A stretch of 64,000 nt of DNA from Cupriavidus malaysiensis (GCF_001854325.1 NZ_CP017754.1:2790001-2854000), one strand, 5' to 3'; shown: positions 18,868 through 27,550, numbered from the stretch's first letter. The notes: generated by a model not told the origin, from the letters alone. Numbers and translations are program-made.

Positions 18868-20064
18868 TCAGAACTTGTGACGTATGCCGGTTGCGATCCC
18901 CGTCTGGCTGTTCTTCCCTTCGCCAAGGAATGCACCATTCGCGAATCCGATTGCCGGCGAGTCGAGGTTCAGTCCAGAGTTCCGTGCATAGCCAACCGTG
19001 AAATAGACGTCGGTGCGCCTGGATAATGCGTAGTCGGCGATGAAACTCAACTGCCAGGGGTTGACCGGGTTGACGTCCGGCTGTGCGGCGTTGGTCTTCA
19101 ACGTCCTGCGATCATCGTAGTAGTAGCCCAGCGTGAGCGTCAGCGCAGACGTGGCGCTGTAGTTGAAACCGGTCCACCAGAAATTGTCCCGCACCAAGGT
19201 GCCGCCTGCAGCGTCCTTGTTTTGTCCCCAGCGATAGCCGGCCATCCACTTGGTCCGGCCCAGCTCATAGCTTGCAGCCAGCGCCAGCTTCTTCGACGTG
19301 CCGGTACTGCCGGGCACGACCGCAGGGTTCCACTGGTCATAGGTGACGGCGAGGCCAAGGCCTGCCCCCAGGTACATCAGGCCGGCGCCATAAGCGGTAT
19401 TGTCCTTGGCATGCCCGGGCACTTCCCCCGCGCCCTGCCCGGCAACGGGAGTCAGGCCGAACTTGCTCAGCCCCGCCCCGAAACTGTAGTGCGCCTTCAT
19501 CGTGAGCGGCCCCGCGACTGCGGTGTACTTCACCGCATTGTCCAGGCCACCGCCGCTAGCCGTCCCGCCAAGCAAAGCTACCGTTGGCTCGAACAAGGGA
19601 GCGAACTTGGCCGGCATGAAGTTCCCCAGCGTTTCATACATGCTGGTGTTCTGCCGGCCGAGCGTGATCTGGCCGAGCCGGTCGCTTTGCAAGCCGACGA
19701 ACGCCAATCTGCCGAATATGGTGCCCGCTCGCGATATCTGCCCCGAGTCGGCGGCGAAACCACTCTCGAGGACAAACAACGCCTTCATGCCCGCCCCCAG
19801 GTCTTCCACGCCGCGTATGCCCCAACGCGAGCCCGACATGCCGCCAGCCGCCTCCAGGGAGAATTTGTTGCCCCCCGCTTGCCGTGTCACCGCGCCGGTG
19901 ACGGGATTGATGACCGGCGCGACCTGCGCCTGGTTGTTGACATACTCGAACGGCACATCGATGACGCCATAGATCGTCACGCCAGACTGTGCATGCGCCA
20001 CGCCCGTGCCGCCCGCAGCGAGACTCAAGACGGCATGGCACGCAAGATGCTTTTTCCTCCCCAC
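18868..20064 (-). CDS. Gram-negative general porin
   Basis: The 398-residue product starts with a signal peptide cleaved near VAHAQ and continues SGVTIYGVIDVPFEYVNN, the first strand of Bordetella/Burkholderia-type trimeric porins. Typical elements follow: SRWGIRGVEDLGAGMKALF, NTSMYETLGNF in the constriction region, alternating beta-strands, and the C-terminal TGIATGIRHKF ending in Phe. It forms a diffusion channel in the outer membrane. The GTG at 20064 has AAGGAGG upstream and gives a standard signal peptide. Pairing with the sulfatase suggests uptake of a sulfated substrate. Confidence 0.93.
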   Translation of the reverse strand: MGRKKHLACHAVLSLAAGGTGVAHAQSGVTIYGVIDVPFEYVNNQAQVAPVINPVTGAVTRQAGGNKFSLEAAGGMSGSRWGIRGVEDLGAGMKALFVLESGFAADSGQISRAGTIFGRLAFVGLQSDRLGQITLGRQNTSMYETLGNFMPAKFAPLFEPTVALLGGTASGGGLDNAVKYTAVAGPLTMKAHYSFGAGLSKFGLTPVAGQGAGEVPGHAKDNTAYGAGLMYLGAGLGLAVTYDQWNPAVVPGSTGTSKKLALAASYELGRTKWMAGYRWGQNKDAAGGTLVRDNFWWTGFNYSATSALTLTLGYYYDDRRTLKTNAAQPDVNPVNPWQLSFIADYALSRRTDVYFTVGYARNSGLNLDSPAIGFANGAFLGEGKNSQTGIATGIRHKF

Positions 20065-20226
20065 AGCTCTCCTCCTCCTTGTTTTTCTTTCGCGCTCGTC
20101 GTCCGAGGCGCGCCTCGGCGTTACGGATACGCTGGTCTGGATCCGGATGCGCAACAACGGCAGCAACGGACAAGGCCAGCTGCCAGCTGCCATTCGCGCG
20201 CGCACCAGCAACGCGCGCACCGATAA

Positions 20227-20246
20227 AATTATCCGATCGGATAATT
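20227..20246. promoter_or_regulatory. Perfect 20-bp palindrome upstream of the porin-sulfatase operon
   Basis: AATTATCCGATCGGATAATT is a perfect 10+10 palindrome, extended on both sides by near-symmetric GATAAA and TTTATC. It lies about 165 bases before the porin start in an AT-rich patch, where a promoter would be expected. Length and symmetry fit a TetR- or GntR-type dimer site. No such regulator gene is adjacent. Confidence 0.72.
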
Positions 20247-20250
20247 TATC

Positions 20251-20907
20251 AACGTCGATCTGGCAGTGTCAAGCGCGGCACACGCCCCGCTCATCTCAGT
20301 AGAATCCCTGATCCCGCGAGGTGGTTGGATCGTGAAAATGCCGGCGTCGTCGCACCGTTCGCGTGGCCCTCGGGGGAAATGGAAGATGCACGTCGCCAGG
20401 CAAACCCAGCAGGTAAGGAGCGGACAAACTCGCGCCGGGATAATGGCTATCGCTCCAGCTTCCGTAGCGGCTCACCGCTGAGAAGACATAGGTGCGCGAG
20501 ATCGGCGCAGTACGCGAAAACACAGTCGGCGCCCATTGCGAAGCGGCCCTGGCATTCAGCTTCCGATAGCCGGGCACCCCTCCTCCTGAGGCCGCCACTA
20601 CGCGGGCACTTTTTTCGCCGGGCCCTGCCACCACGCAACAACCGGAAGGCAGTTCCTTGCCTTCCGGTCGATTGGTTCTATCGTCAAGGTGCATGCCGCT
20701 TCATTTCTGCAATCGAATCATGGCGGCAAGCCACTCGATCTTTCTCAGCACCGCGATATGCCGTAGGCGCCACGCTGGCGATGCCACGATCCGCGCCTGA
20801 CGAGACCTGACGAGGATGCGATGGGACTGTGTAAGGTTGTGCCGCGAGGCACGACTAACGTGGCATGGGCGGCGGTTGCCGCTTGACGACTGCCATCGGA
20901 GGGAAAC
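20251..20907. other. Intergenic region with two hairpins, no recognised gene
   Basis: About 650 bases separate the porin promoter region from the cytochrome b operon. Translations on both strands show no family resemblance. A perfect 11-bp inverted repeat, ACCGGAAGGCA and TGCCTTCCGGT (20641-20668), forms a strong hairpin without a T-run. A small hairpin GTGCC-GCGA-GGCAC sits at 20839-20852, about 55 bases before the cytochrome gene. No sigma-specific promoter is obvious. Confidence 0.45.
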
Positions 20908-21546
20908 GTGAAGACTGCAGAGCGATTCGCGGCGATCAGGCCAGAGCCTCGCACAAGCCCGTCCACCACGATTCAGCCGGCGTGGCTGCGCATCACGCAC
21001 TGGCTCAATGCCATCGCCGTGATCATCATGATGCTCAGCGGCTGGCGCATCTACAACGCTTCCCCGCTGTTTGCCTTCCATTTCCCCAACGGCATCACGC
21101 TCGGCGGGTGGCTGGCCGGCGCGCTGCAATGGCACTTCGCCGCCATGTGGCTGCTGGTGGCCAACGGCCTGTTTTACCTGGCCATGAATGTGCTCACCGG
21201 CCGCTTCCAGAGGCGCTTCCTGCCACTTTCCATTTCCGGCGCGCTGCAAGACATGGCCGCGGCGCTGCGCGGGAAGCTCTCGCACGCCAATCTCGCTGAA
21301 TACAACGCCGCCCAGAAGCTGCTCTATCTCGGGGTGGTCGCCGTCATCGTGGTCACGGTGCTATCCGGTCTCGCCATCTGGAAATCAGTGCAGTTTCCGC
21401 TGCTGCGCATGCTGATGGGGGGCTATGACACGGCTCGCTGGATCCACTTCGCCGGCATGAGTGCGATCGCACTCTTCATCGTCGTCCATGTGGTGATGAC
21501 GGTACTGGTGCCGCGCACGCTCATCATCATGCTGCGCGGCCGCTAG
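20908..21546 (+). CDS. Cytochrome b561-type membrane subunit
   Basis: The 212-residue integral membrane protein has four to five hydrophobic helices carrying histidines placed as haem b ligands: LRITHWLNAIAVIIMM, LQWHFAAMW, RWIHFAGM and FIVVHVVMT. It matches the cytochrome b/b6 (Ni-Fe-hydrogenase/thiosulfate-reductase cytochrome b) type. It starts an operon whose next gene is a Tat-exported molybdopterin oxidoreductase, so it most likely passes electrons from the quinone pool to that enzyme, as YedZ/MsrQ does for YedY/MsrP. The GTG at 20908 has GGAGGG upstream. Confidence 0.85.
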   Translation: MKTAERFAAIRPEPRTSPSTTIQPAWLRITHWLNAIAVIIMMLSGWRIYNASPLFAFHFPNGITLGGWLAGALQWHFAAMWLLVANGLFYLAMNVLTGRFQRRFLPLSISGALQDMAAALRGKLSHANLAEYNAAQKLLYLGVVAVIVVTVLSGLAIWKSVQFPLLRMLMGGYDTARWIHFAGMSAIALFIVVHVVMTVLVPRTLIIMLRGR

Positions 21547-21583
21547 GCTGAGGCAGCTAAACAGGCTGAACAGGGGAATTGCC

Positions 21584-22357
21584 GTGAGCACACCCGAGAA
21601 AATCGTCCGAGTCGACCGCCAGCTGATCCTGCGCGATGCCACCCGGGAGTTGAGCATGCCGTCCCGCCGGCTGTTCGGCAAGCGCGCCATCACGCTCGGC
21701 GGATTGCTGCTGCTGACTGGATGCCGCATCACCGACGAGCCGTCAGTAGAGTCCTTCCTGATGGCGGTTTCACGCTTCAATGATCGGGCGCAAGCCTGGC
21801 TGTTCGATCCGCGGCGGCTGGCGCCGACCTATCCTGAGTCCATGCTGACGCGGCCGTTCCCCTTCAACGCCTACTACGGCATCGATGAAGTGCCGGAGGT
21901 GGACGCCGACGGCTTCCGGCTCGAGATCGGAGGCCTGGTCTCACGCAAGACGCCATGGACGCTCGACCAGTTGTATGCCTTGCCGCAGACGTCCCAGGTC
22001 ACGCGGCATATCTGCGTCGAAGGGTGGAGCGCGATCGGCAAGTGGGGCGGCACGCGCTTCTCCGACTTCCTCCAGCGCATCGGAGCGGACGTGACGGCAA
22101 AGTATGTGGGTTTCCGCTGCGCCGACGACTACTACTCCAGCATCGACATGCCCACGGCATTGCATCCGCAAACGCTGCTGACGTTCACCTACGACGGCGA
22201 ACGCCTGCCGCCAAAGTATGGATTCCCCATGAAGCTGCGCATGCCGACAAAACTCGGGTACAAGAACCCGAAGCACATCGTCGCCATCTTCGTGACCAAC
22301 AAGTATCCGGGCGGCTACTGGGAGGACCAGGGCTACAACTGGTTCGGCGGTTCCTGA
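21584..22357 (+). CDS. Tat-exported YedY/sulfite-oxidase-type molybdopterin oxidoreductase
   Basis: The 257-residue product carries a Tat motif, SRRLFGKRA (residues 27-35), then a hydrophobic stretch ending in LLTGC, which is also a lipobox (Cys47). The catalytic domain is the sulfite-oxidase/YedY molybdopterin fold: Cys144 in RHICVEGWSAIGKWGG is the expected molybdenum ligand, and the family-typical KLRMPTKLGYKNPKHI and YWEDQGYNWFGG follow. MsrP (YedY) repairs oxidised methionines in periplasmic proteins. Pairing with a cytochrome b and a Met-rich peptide supports that role here, but some relatives act on other substrates. The start is GTG with GGGG upstream. Confidence 0.87.
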   Translation: MSTPEKIVRVDRQLILRDATRELSMPSRRLFGKRAITLGGLLLLTGCRITDEPSVESFLMAVSRFNDRAQAWLFDPRRLAPTYPESMLTRPFPFNAYYGIDEVPEVDADGFRLEIGGLVSRKTPWTLDQLYALPQTSQVTRHICVEGWSAIGKWGGTRFSDFLQRIGADVTAKYVGFRCADDYYSSIDMPTALHPQTLLTFTYDGERLPPKYGFPMKLRMPTKLGYKNPKHIVAIFVTNKYPGGYWEDQGYNWFGGS

Positions 22358-22421
22358 GCGATCACCCGTACCTGACCGGCGGGTTCGCCGGTTTCCTGCT
22401 TATCTGACCAAGGAGAACACC

Positions 22422-22730
22422 ATGAAAAAGCGTCTGGCTTTGCTGATTTCCGCTGCAATGCTGCTGGCCGGCAATGCGCTGGCACAGGACACCATGAAGA
22501 AAGACGAGATGGGAAAGGATGCGATGGGACAAAGCGGCAGCATGGCGAAGGACACCATGGGCAAGGACGATATGTCGAAAGGCCATATGAGCAAAGGCCA
22601 CGCCAAGAAGGCTCCGGCGAAGCGAGGCATGAGCAAGGATTCCATGGGGAAAGGCTCCATGGACAAGGACTCGATGGGCAAGGACTCGATGGACAAGGAC
22701 TCCATGGGCAAGGGCGATACGAAGGAATAG
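22422..22730 (+). CDS. Met-rich periplasmic peptide, MxKDx-repeat family (MrpX-like)
   Basis: The 102-residue product has a clear signal peptide (about 21 residues, ending NALA). The mature part of about 80 residues holds 13 methionines in imperfect five-residue repeats of the form MGKDS or MDKDS, rich in Lys, Asp, Ser and Gly, with no cysteine and no aromatic residue. This is the pentapeptide MxKDx repeat type. In Azospira a Met-rich peptide of this style (MrpX) scavenges hypochlorite and is regenerated by a YedY/YedZ-type reductase; here the two upstream genes encode such a pair. AAGGAG precedes the ATG. A copper-binding role is an alternative. Confidence 0.85.
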   Translation: MKKRLALLISAAMLLAGNALAQDTMKKDEMGKDAMGQSGSMAKDTMGKDDMSKGHMSKGHAKKAPAKRGMSKDSMGKGSMDKDSMGKDSMDKDSMGKGDTKE

Positions 22731-23028
22731 CGGGCTGCATCAAGCGATCCGGCGCTGGTGAGAGTGCCCGGCTCCGGTCATTGCATGAATCGCAGCCGGT
22801 CGTGCCCCGCGGCAGCGTTCCGGCTTCACGCGGACCGACGCGGACATTGGCGGGCGCGTCCGGGCGCTCCCACGTCCCCTTTGTGAGAGCGAGCGCCTCC
22901 CGGGGCGCAGCATCCCCGGCCCGAGCCCGCCATCGTGCGGGCTTTCTCTCGCTGCTGCCCTTCCTTGGTCGCCCCGATTGCGATCCCGATGCGCGGCGCG
23001 ATCACCCCGCCCCGACAGGAGCTTTGCC

Positions 23029-23517
23029 ATGAAAATGCAGAAGATCACCCCCTTCCTCTGGTACGCGAAAGAGGCGGAGGAAGCCGCCAGGTTCTACGCT
23101 TCGATCTTTCCCGATTCACGTGTCGTGCGGGTCACGGCAATGCCCAGCGATTCGCCGAGCGGCCCGCCGGGTTCCGTCAAGATCGTCGAATTCGTGCTGT
23201 GCGGACAGCCGTTCACTGCCATGAGTGCCGGACCGCTCGATCCGTTCAACCATGCGATCTCCTTCGTGGTGCAGTGCGAAGACCAGGAGGAACTGGACCG
23301 CTACTGGAATGGGCTGCTCGACGGCGGCGCGCCCGAGCAATGCGGCTGGTTGAAAGACCGCTTCGGGCTCTCGTGGCAGATCGTTCCGGCGGCCCTCGGC
23401 GAGTGGATGTCGGATCCCGATCCGCTCAGGGCCCGGCGCACGGCGGATGCCATGATGAAGATGGTCAAGCTCGACATCGGGGCCCTGAAGGCGGCTCATG
23501 CGGGGGCCGCCGGCTGA
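23029..23517 (+). CDS. VOC/PhnB-like domain protein
   Basis: The 162-residue product matches the PhnB-like branch of the vicinal-oxygen-chelate superfamily: ITPFLWYAKEAEEAARFYAS, FPDSRVVRVTAMP, VEFVLCGQPFTAMSAGP and GLSWQIVPAALGEWM. This group is often labelled 3-demethylubiquinone methyltransferase-like, but it lacks a methyltransferase fold and its function is unknown. AGGAG precedes the ATG at 23029. The 300 bases upstream show no gene. Confidence 0.88.
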   Translation: MKMQKITPFLWYAKEAEEAARFYASIFPDSRVVRVTAMPSDSPSGPPGSVKIVEFVLCGQPFTAMSAGPLDPFNHAISFVVQCEDQEELDRYWNGLLDGGAPEQCGWLKDRFGLSWQIVPAALGEWMSDPDPLRARRTADAMMKMVKLDIGALKAAHAGAAG

Positions 23518-23795
23518 GGCTGCTGCCGCTTTGGGGGGGAATGACGCCGGACCGGCCCCGGCATTCCGCGGCGAGGTCTCAGGGCCATCGCCGGGGGACG
23601 CCGCGGTGTGTCGCCCTCGCGTCAGCCGCCGCCATCACGCCGGACGGGAGCAGCGTGGACGTCCGCCTGGCAGCGCTTCAGCCATGCTCCACGGCAGGGC
23701 CGCAGGCCTTTTGATTTGCGATGCAGCGCACCCTGCGACTGGCGGATTGAAACCGCCACGCGCGGACTGAAATATCAATCGGCCGGCAACATCAA

Positions 23796-24389
23796 CTAGG
23801 CGGCAAGGTGAACCTGCCGGCTCGTCAAGGCATTATTGACGGCAATCGGAAGCTCCTTGACCCCGATCGGTTTTTTCAAAAGGCAGATATGCTCGGGCAG
23901 CCCGCCATTCGATTCGATCACATCATCCGACAGTCCGGTGACGATGATTATCGCGATTTTCTCGTAGATTTCATTTGTCTTGAGCGTATGCAACAGGCGA
24001 AAGCCATCGACTCCCGGCATCACAAGATCCAGAATAAGAATATCAGGCTCACACCGGCCTATCGCGATCAGGCCTTCGATCCCGTTCCCCACTGATTCAA
24101 TTTTCAGGTCCGGGAATCTCGTCCTGATTCCACTCGCATAGAGATCCCTCAAATAGGGATCGCTTTCGATGATCATGAGACGCCTGGAACGCAGCAAACT
24201 GCCATCCTGCACCCGCTGCTGCTGGAGAACCAGGGTATCGACGGCTTCCTTCGGAATCCGGCGGTGGCCGCCATCGGTCTTCCATGCCGGCAACTTGCCG
24301 GTCTCAACCCACATCTGCACCGTCCGACGAGAAACCCCGAGCCGTTCCGCGGCTTCTTGGGTTGAGTAGAATTCAAAATTCTTGCTCAT
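23796..24389 (-). CDS. Orphan regulator: excisionase-type HTH followed by a receiver domain
   Basis: The 197-residue product begins with a MerR/excisionase-like helix-turn-helix (residues 8-58): STQEAAERLGVSRRTVQMWV, GKLPAWKTDGGHRRIP. A complete CheY-type receiver follows from about residue 68, with acidic residues E75 and D77, phosphoacceptor D121 in DILILDLVMPGVDGF, T151 and the Lys in LLKKPI. The order is reversed relative to usual response regulators, where the receiver comes first. No histidine kinase is adjacent. A palindrome just upstream of the start (24400-24417) suggests autoregulation. The AT content of the promoter is above background. Confidence 0.88.
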   Translation of the reverse strand: MSKNFEFYSTQEAAERLGVSRRTVQMWVETGKLPAWKTDGGHRRIPKEAVDTLVLQQQRVQDGSLLRSRRLMIIESDPYLRDLYASGIRTRFPDLKIESVGNGIEGLIAIGRCEPDILILDLVMPGVDGFRLLHTLKTNEIYEKIAIIIVTGLSDDVIESNGGLPEHICLLKKPIGVKELPIAVNNALTSRQVHLAA

Positions 24390-24399
24390 ATCATTATGA

Positions 24400-24417
24400 T
24401 CAGATATTTTTATCTGA
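24400..24417. promoter_or_regulatory. Palindrome at the promoter of the HTH-receiver gene
   Basis: TCAGATA-TTTT-TATCTGA has perfect 7-bp arms, eleven bases upstream of the minus-strand start codon at 24389. The position fits an operator or a ribosome-site-blocking hairpin. Confidence 0.55.
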
Positions 24418-25235
24418 AGATTAATTCCCTCTTATCCCGCTAGGAACCTTGAAATCCGGGTCGGTCTGTCGAGCGTCGCCCCGCTCGCGCTTTGCCAGCG
24501 CACCGCCACCGTTCTAGGCCTCAACCACGCCGCTCCGGCTTCCTGGCGCGTGGCCTGCGCAGCATATCCGGCCTGCACGGACGGCATCAACCGGACGGGC
24601 ACCGCAAACCGCAAAGACCAGTTCCCCAGGGTCGGCAAATAAGAGACAGGGATGCTTTCTCCCTCCGTGAAAGCATATCTTGATGCGTAGTCTATCAGCT
24701 ATTCCTGCACTTTCCTTCACCCAAAGGGATTAAAAGTCCGCTTGAAAATCAAACCTTTGCAAACGCAAGGGACGGGGGGGTGCCATGTTTATCTGAACCA
24801 TCGCAGCGCCATTCTTTTCCGTCGATCGCTTGCGCCTGTTGAAACCCCCATCTCCAGCATGCGCAAACGATCCTTTGCCATCCGTGCGTCATCCTCTTGG
24901 CCGCCGCGCGCGCCGTCGGGATTGACAACTCCCAGCGCTGGCACGGCCACGATCGATGGCGGCTCCGCTCGCCTCACCACTACATCCAGCGTGCCGCCGG
25001 GTGAACCCGTCCATGCGTCTTTCGCCACTGCCGCGCAGACTCGTCCAGTCCCTTGCTCCGATCCCGCTTCCCCGCGAGCAGGGGGATGTAAACGTGCAAA
25101 ATACGAATTTCAAATTGATAAAATGAAAACCACTTCGAGAGCGACGAATCCATCCCGGGCCCATGGCCTCCCTTGGCCTGAAGCGCAGCCTGCCGCCAAC
25201 GCCCTCGCCAATCCATCAACGATGTCCCCGAGATC
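24418..25235. other. Long intergenic region without a confident gene
   Basis: About 820 bases between the HTH-receiver gene and the first small membrane protein. It alternates GC-rich stretches and AT-rich patches (near 24690-24760 and 25090-25130) that could hold promoters for both flanks. A minus-strand open frame of 79 codons (24789-25028) has no recognisable motif or convincing ribosome site. I see no RNA gene or repeat. Confidence 0.4.
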
Positions 25236-25442
25236 ATGCAAGGCCTAGTACCGCCGTTATCGCTATTGATCATTCACATTGCCTGGGCCATTCCCACCTC
25301 GTTTCTGCTGCGGCGAGCGGGATTTTCCGCCTTGAGCCAGTTGATCCTGCTCTTCCCGCTATTCGGGCCATTTATTGCCATCTGGTTTGCCGCTCTCTGT
25401 CACTGGCCGAGATTCAAGAGCCAGGTGCGCCGATTGGAATAG
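25236..25442 (+). CDS. Small membrane protein, paralogue of the one at 30.06 kb
   Basis: The 68-residue product has two hydrophobic helices (about residues 5-22 and 32-53) separated by a basic turn, LLRRAGFS, and a basic tail. It resembles the 66-residue protein at 30064-30264: both have RRA after the first helix, P-x-FGP in the second, a WP pair and a terminal RL. No function is known. A 9-bp repeat begins in its last codons. Its upstream region is AT-rich and probably holds its promoter. Confidence 0.6.
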   Translation: MQGLVPPLSLLIIHIAWAIPTSFLLRRAGFSALSQLILLFPLFGPFIAIWFAALCHWPRFKSQVRRLE

Positions 25443-25467
25443 CCGGAATCGCCGGAATAGCCGGGAT
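25435..25467. repeat. 9-bp tandem repeat CCGGAATAG spanning a stop codon
   Basis: Units GGAATAG, CCGGAATCG, CCGGAATAG and CCGGGATCT follow one another, starting within the last codons of the small membrane protein (its stop is the TAG of the first unit). A separate perfect 9-bp hairpin, CTGGCGCAC-GGA-GTGCGCCAG, lies downstream at 25514-25534 without a T-run. Confidence 0.75.
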
Positions 25468-25759
25468 CTCTTCCCGGTCACGCGCGCAGCCGGCAGCCAC
25501 TGCCGCTATTCAGCTGGCGCACGGAGTGCGCCAGCATCGGGGCAAGCCGATCTCAGGCCACAGCAACCGGGCACTTACGCGCGTCCCGATACGGATGCGC
25601 GCCCAATGCGGGAACGCCCTTGCGGCACACCGTACAAAAGCCGCACCCGCGCCGATCCGGCGCCGCAATCCAGCCAGTGCCACAGGGCAGCGCATTCTCC
25701 GCGACGCGCCTGCTCCGATAACCATTAACCATCCCTCTGCCAGAGAATCAAAGTCATTC

Positions 25760-26275
25760 ATGAATATCGGCAAGATCGCTCTCACCTTCGCGGCCCTCGC
25801 CTTCTGCGGCCACGCTGCCGCCCAGTCGGACAACCCGGGAAATATCGAGGCCTTCACCGGCCCCTATATCGGCACCAAGGTCGGCGCCAACATCTCCAGC
25901 GTTTCCGGCGCGACCAACCGATCCTCGCATACGACCATCTTCCCCGGTTTCGTCGCCGGCTACGGCTTCGGCGTCGGCCCGGCCGTGATCGGCGCCGAGA
26001 TCTTTGCCGACCTGCATTTCGGCTCGGCCACCAACAAGGACATCGGGATCGACGCGAAGCTCGGCTATCCGATCGGCAGCTTCATGCCCTATGGCCGGGT
26101 GGGGGTCACCGGGACCTCTCCGTCGTACCGCATCCACTATGGTGCCGGTGTGGAGTACATGGCCACCAGGAACATCAGCGTGTTCTCGGAATGGACCGGC
26201 GACACCGACCGGGCAGGGGGCAGCCGCTGGGTCAATAGCAGCTTCACCATTGGCGTCAACTACCGGCTCCGCTAA
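25760..26275 (+). CDS. Outer-membrane beta-barrel protein (OmpA/Opa-like barrel, small)
   Basis: The 171-residue product has a signal peptide ending GHAAAQ, then alternating amphipathic strands with many Gly and aromatic residues, such as PYIGTKVGANISSVSG, FPGFVAGYGFGVGP, PYGRVGVTGTSP and FTIGVNYRLR at the C-terminus. This is the pattern of eight-stranded outer-membrane barrels (OMP beta-barrel/surface-antigen type). No periplasmic OmpA domain follows. Function is unknown. It sits among small regulatory genes and appears to be a single-gene unit. Confidence 0.82.
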   Translation: MNIGKIALTFAALAFCGHAAAQSDNPGNIEAFTGPYIGTKVGANISSVSGATNRSSHTTIFPGFVAGYGFGVGPAVIGAEIFADLHFGSATNKDIGIDAKLGYPIGSFMPYGRVGVTGTSPSYRIHYGAGVEYMATRNISVFSEWTGDTDRAGGSRWVNSSFTIGVNYRLR

Positions 26276-26757
26276 AGGAGCGAGGAGCGCGCCCGGCCAC
26301 CCCCCGCTCGCGGCGCTTGCGCAGGCCCTGCGGAAGTCTCCGGCGCACGCGAAAGAGATCCGCTTCCGCTCCGCGCCAGTTTCCCCGGGGGGGCACCGCT
26401 CAGGCAGCAGCCCCTTCGTCAGGGGTAGCCAATAAGTGTATATAAGAAATCTTAAAAGGATAAAATTGAATCTCGTTTGCAGGGATGCCATGGGATTCCC
26501 CATTGACATTCCGCTCCTGCCCCACCCTTGCACCCCAAGTGCGAGGGTGGGATCTTTTTCCTCCCGCAACGCAAGCTGCGCTGGCCGCAGAAGCCCGCTC
26601 GTCGCGGACCAGCCGACAGCCGTTCGCACCGCGCCACGCACCGCCGCAGCGGACTCCGGCACGCACACCATCCGCCACGCTTGGACCGTCGTCCGGAGCG
26701 CGCTTCCCCTGCCGCCCGATATCGCGCGTGAGTTTCGTCCGCCAAGGATCCACCGAC
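26276..26757. other. Intergenic region with an AT-rich promoter island
   Basis: About 480 bases before the double-LuxR gene. GC-rich DNA is interrupted at about 26435-26475 by an AT-rich island with TATATAAG and GGATAAAATTG, a plausible promoter region. No gene or palindrome stands out. The double-LuxR frame is open upstream to 26485 but that translation lacks family features. Confidence 0.4.
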
Positions 26758-27450
26758 ATGCCAAAACCTCCGCATGACCCGAGTCACTCCGCAAGGCACG
26801 AGGCCGCCCCCGGATCCGAAGGCCTTGCCGCTCCAGCGCCCCCATTGTGCGGCCAGGACATGCAGGCAGGCAGTCCGGATGGCGGCCCCGGCGGGCCCGC
26901 GACCGATGACCTCCACCTGCGTTTGTGCAGGCTCTCCAGCCGGCACCGCTCGGTGCTGTACCTGATGCTTCTGGGCCGATCCAACCGGCTCATTGCCGCC
27001 GAACTGAACCTGGCCGAATACACGGTCAAGGATCACGTCAAGGTCATCATGACCCGGCTCGGCATCCGCAGCAGGACGCGGATCATCCGCGAACTGAATT
27101 CCCCGGCCATGAGGAAATTCCTGGTGAGCTTGTCTCCCCCCATGCACCACGCCCACGGTGAAGGGGATGCGAAAGGCGCAGTGGCGCATCGCGCCATCAC
27201 CCCGCGGCAGCTGGGCCTGACCGTCCGTCAGGGCAGCGTTCTCTCATTCCTGCTCGAAGGATTGCCCAACAAGGAGATCGCGGCGCGCCTGGGCCTGCGT
27301 GACAACACGGTCAAGGAGCATGTCTCGGAGATCTTCCGCCGTCTCGGTGTCGGCACCCGCTCTGAGCTGCTTTCCACGATGCCCGATATCGTGCTGGCCG
27401 CACACGACCGCCGCGAGATCCTTTCCGGCCTGTTGCCTGTGCACCGCTGA
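26758..27450 (+). CDS. Regulator with two LuxR/GerE-type HTH domains and no sensor
   Basis: The 230-residue product has two separate LuxR-type helix-turn-helix domains: residues about 58-114 (LSSRHRSVLYLMLLGRSNRL, AEYTVKDHVKVIMTRLGIRS) and 150-208 (LTVRQGSVLSFLLEGLPNKE, DNTVKEHVSEIFRRLGVGT). The 55 N-terminal residues are Pro/Gly-rich and probably disordered. No receiver, autoinducer or PAS domain is present, so the input is unclear. Two DNA-binding domains in one chain could bind paired sites as a monomer. The neighbour on the opposite strand is a kinase-like protein. The start at 26758 is the first ATG that leaves the domains complete. Confidence 0.85.
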   Translation: MPKPPHDPSHSARHEAAPGSEGLAAPAPPLCGQDMQAGSPDGGPGGPATDDLHLRLCRLSSRHRSVLYLMLLGRSNRLIAAELNLAEYTVKDHVKVIMTRLGIRSRTRIIRELNSPAMRKFLVSLSPPMHHAHGEGDAKGAVAHRAITPRQLGLTVRQGSVLSFLLEGLPNKEIAARLGLRDNTVKEHVSEIFRRLGVGTRSELLSTMPDIVLAAHDRREILSGLLPVHR

Positions 27451-27550
27451 CGGGATATCCCCTCCGGGGCCGATGCCCCGCGCGCCGCGTAGCGGGGGGG
27501 CCCGGCTCGCCGGCAGCGCCGTACATCGCCATGCTGGCTTCCTCTGGCGC

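Noticed and set aside
20296..20694. A 132-codon minus-strand frame between the porin and cytochrome genes
   Set aside because: No recognisable domain; it starts next to a strong hairpin and has irregular codon use.
24789..25028. A 79-codon minus-strand frame in the long intergenic region
   Set aside because: No motif, no convincing ribosome site and mixed third-position bias; it cannot be told from chance.
26485..26757. N-terminal extension of the double-LuxR gene
   Set aside because: The frame is open, but the translated part is low-complexity and includes the AT-rich promoter region; the ATG at 26758 gives complete domains.
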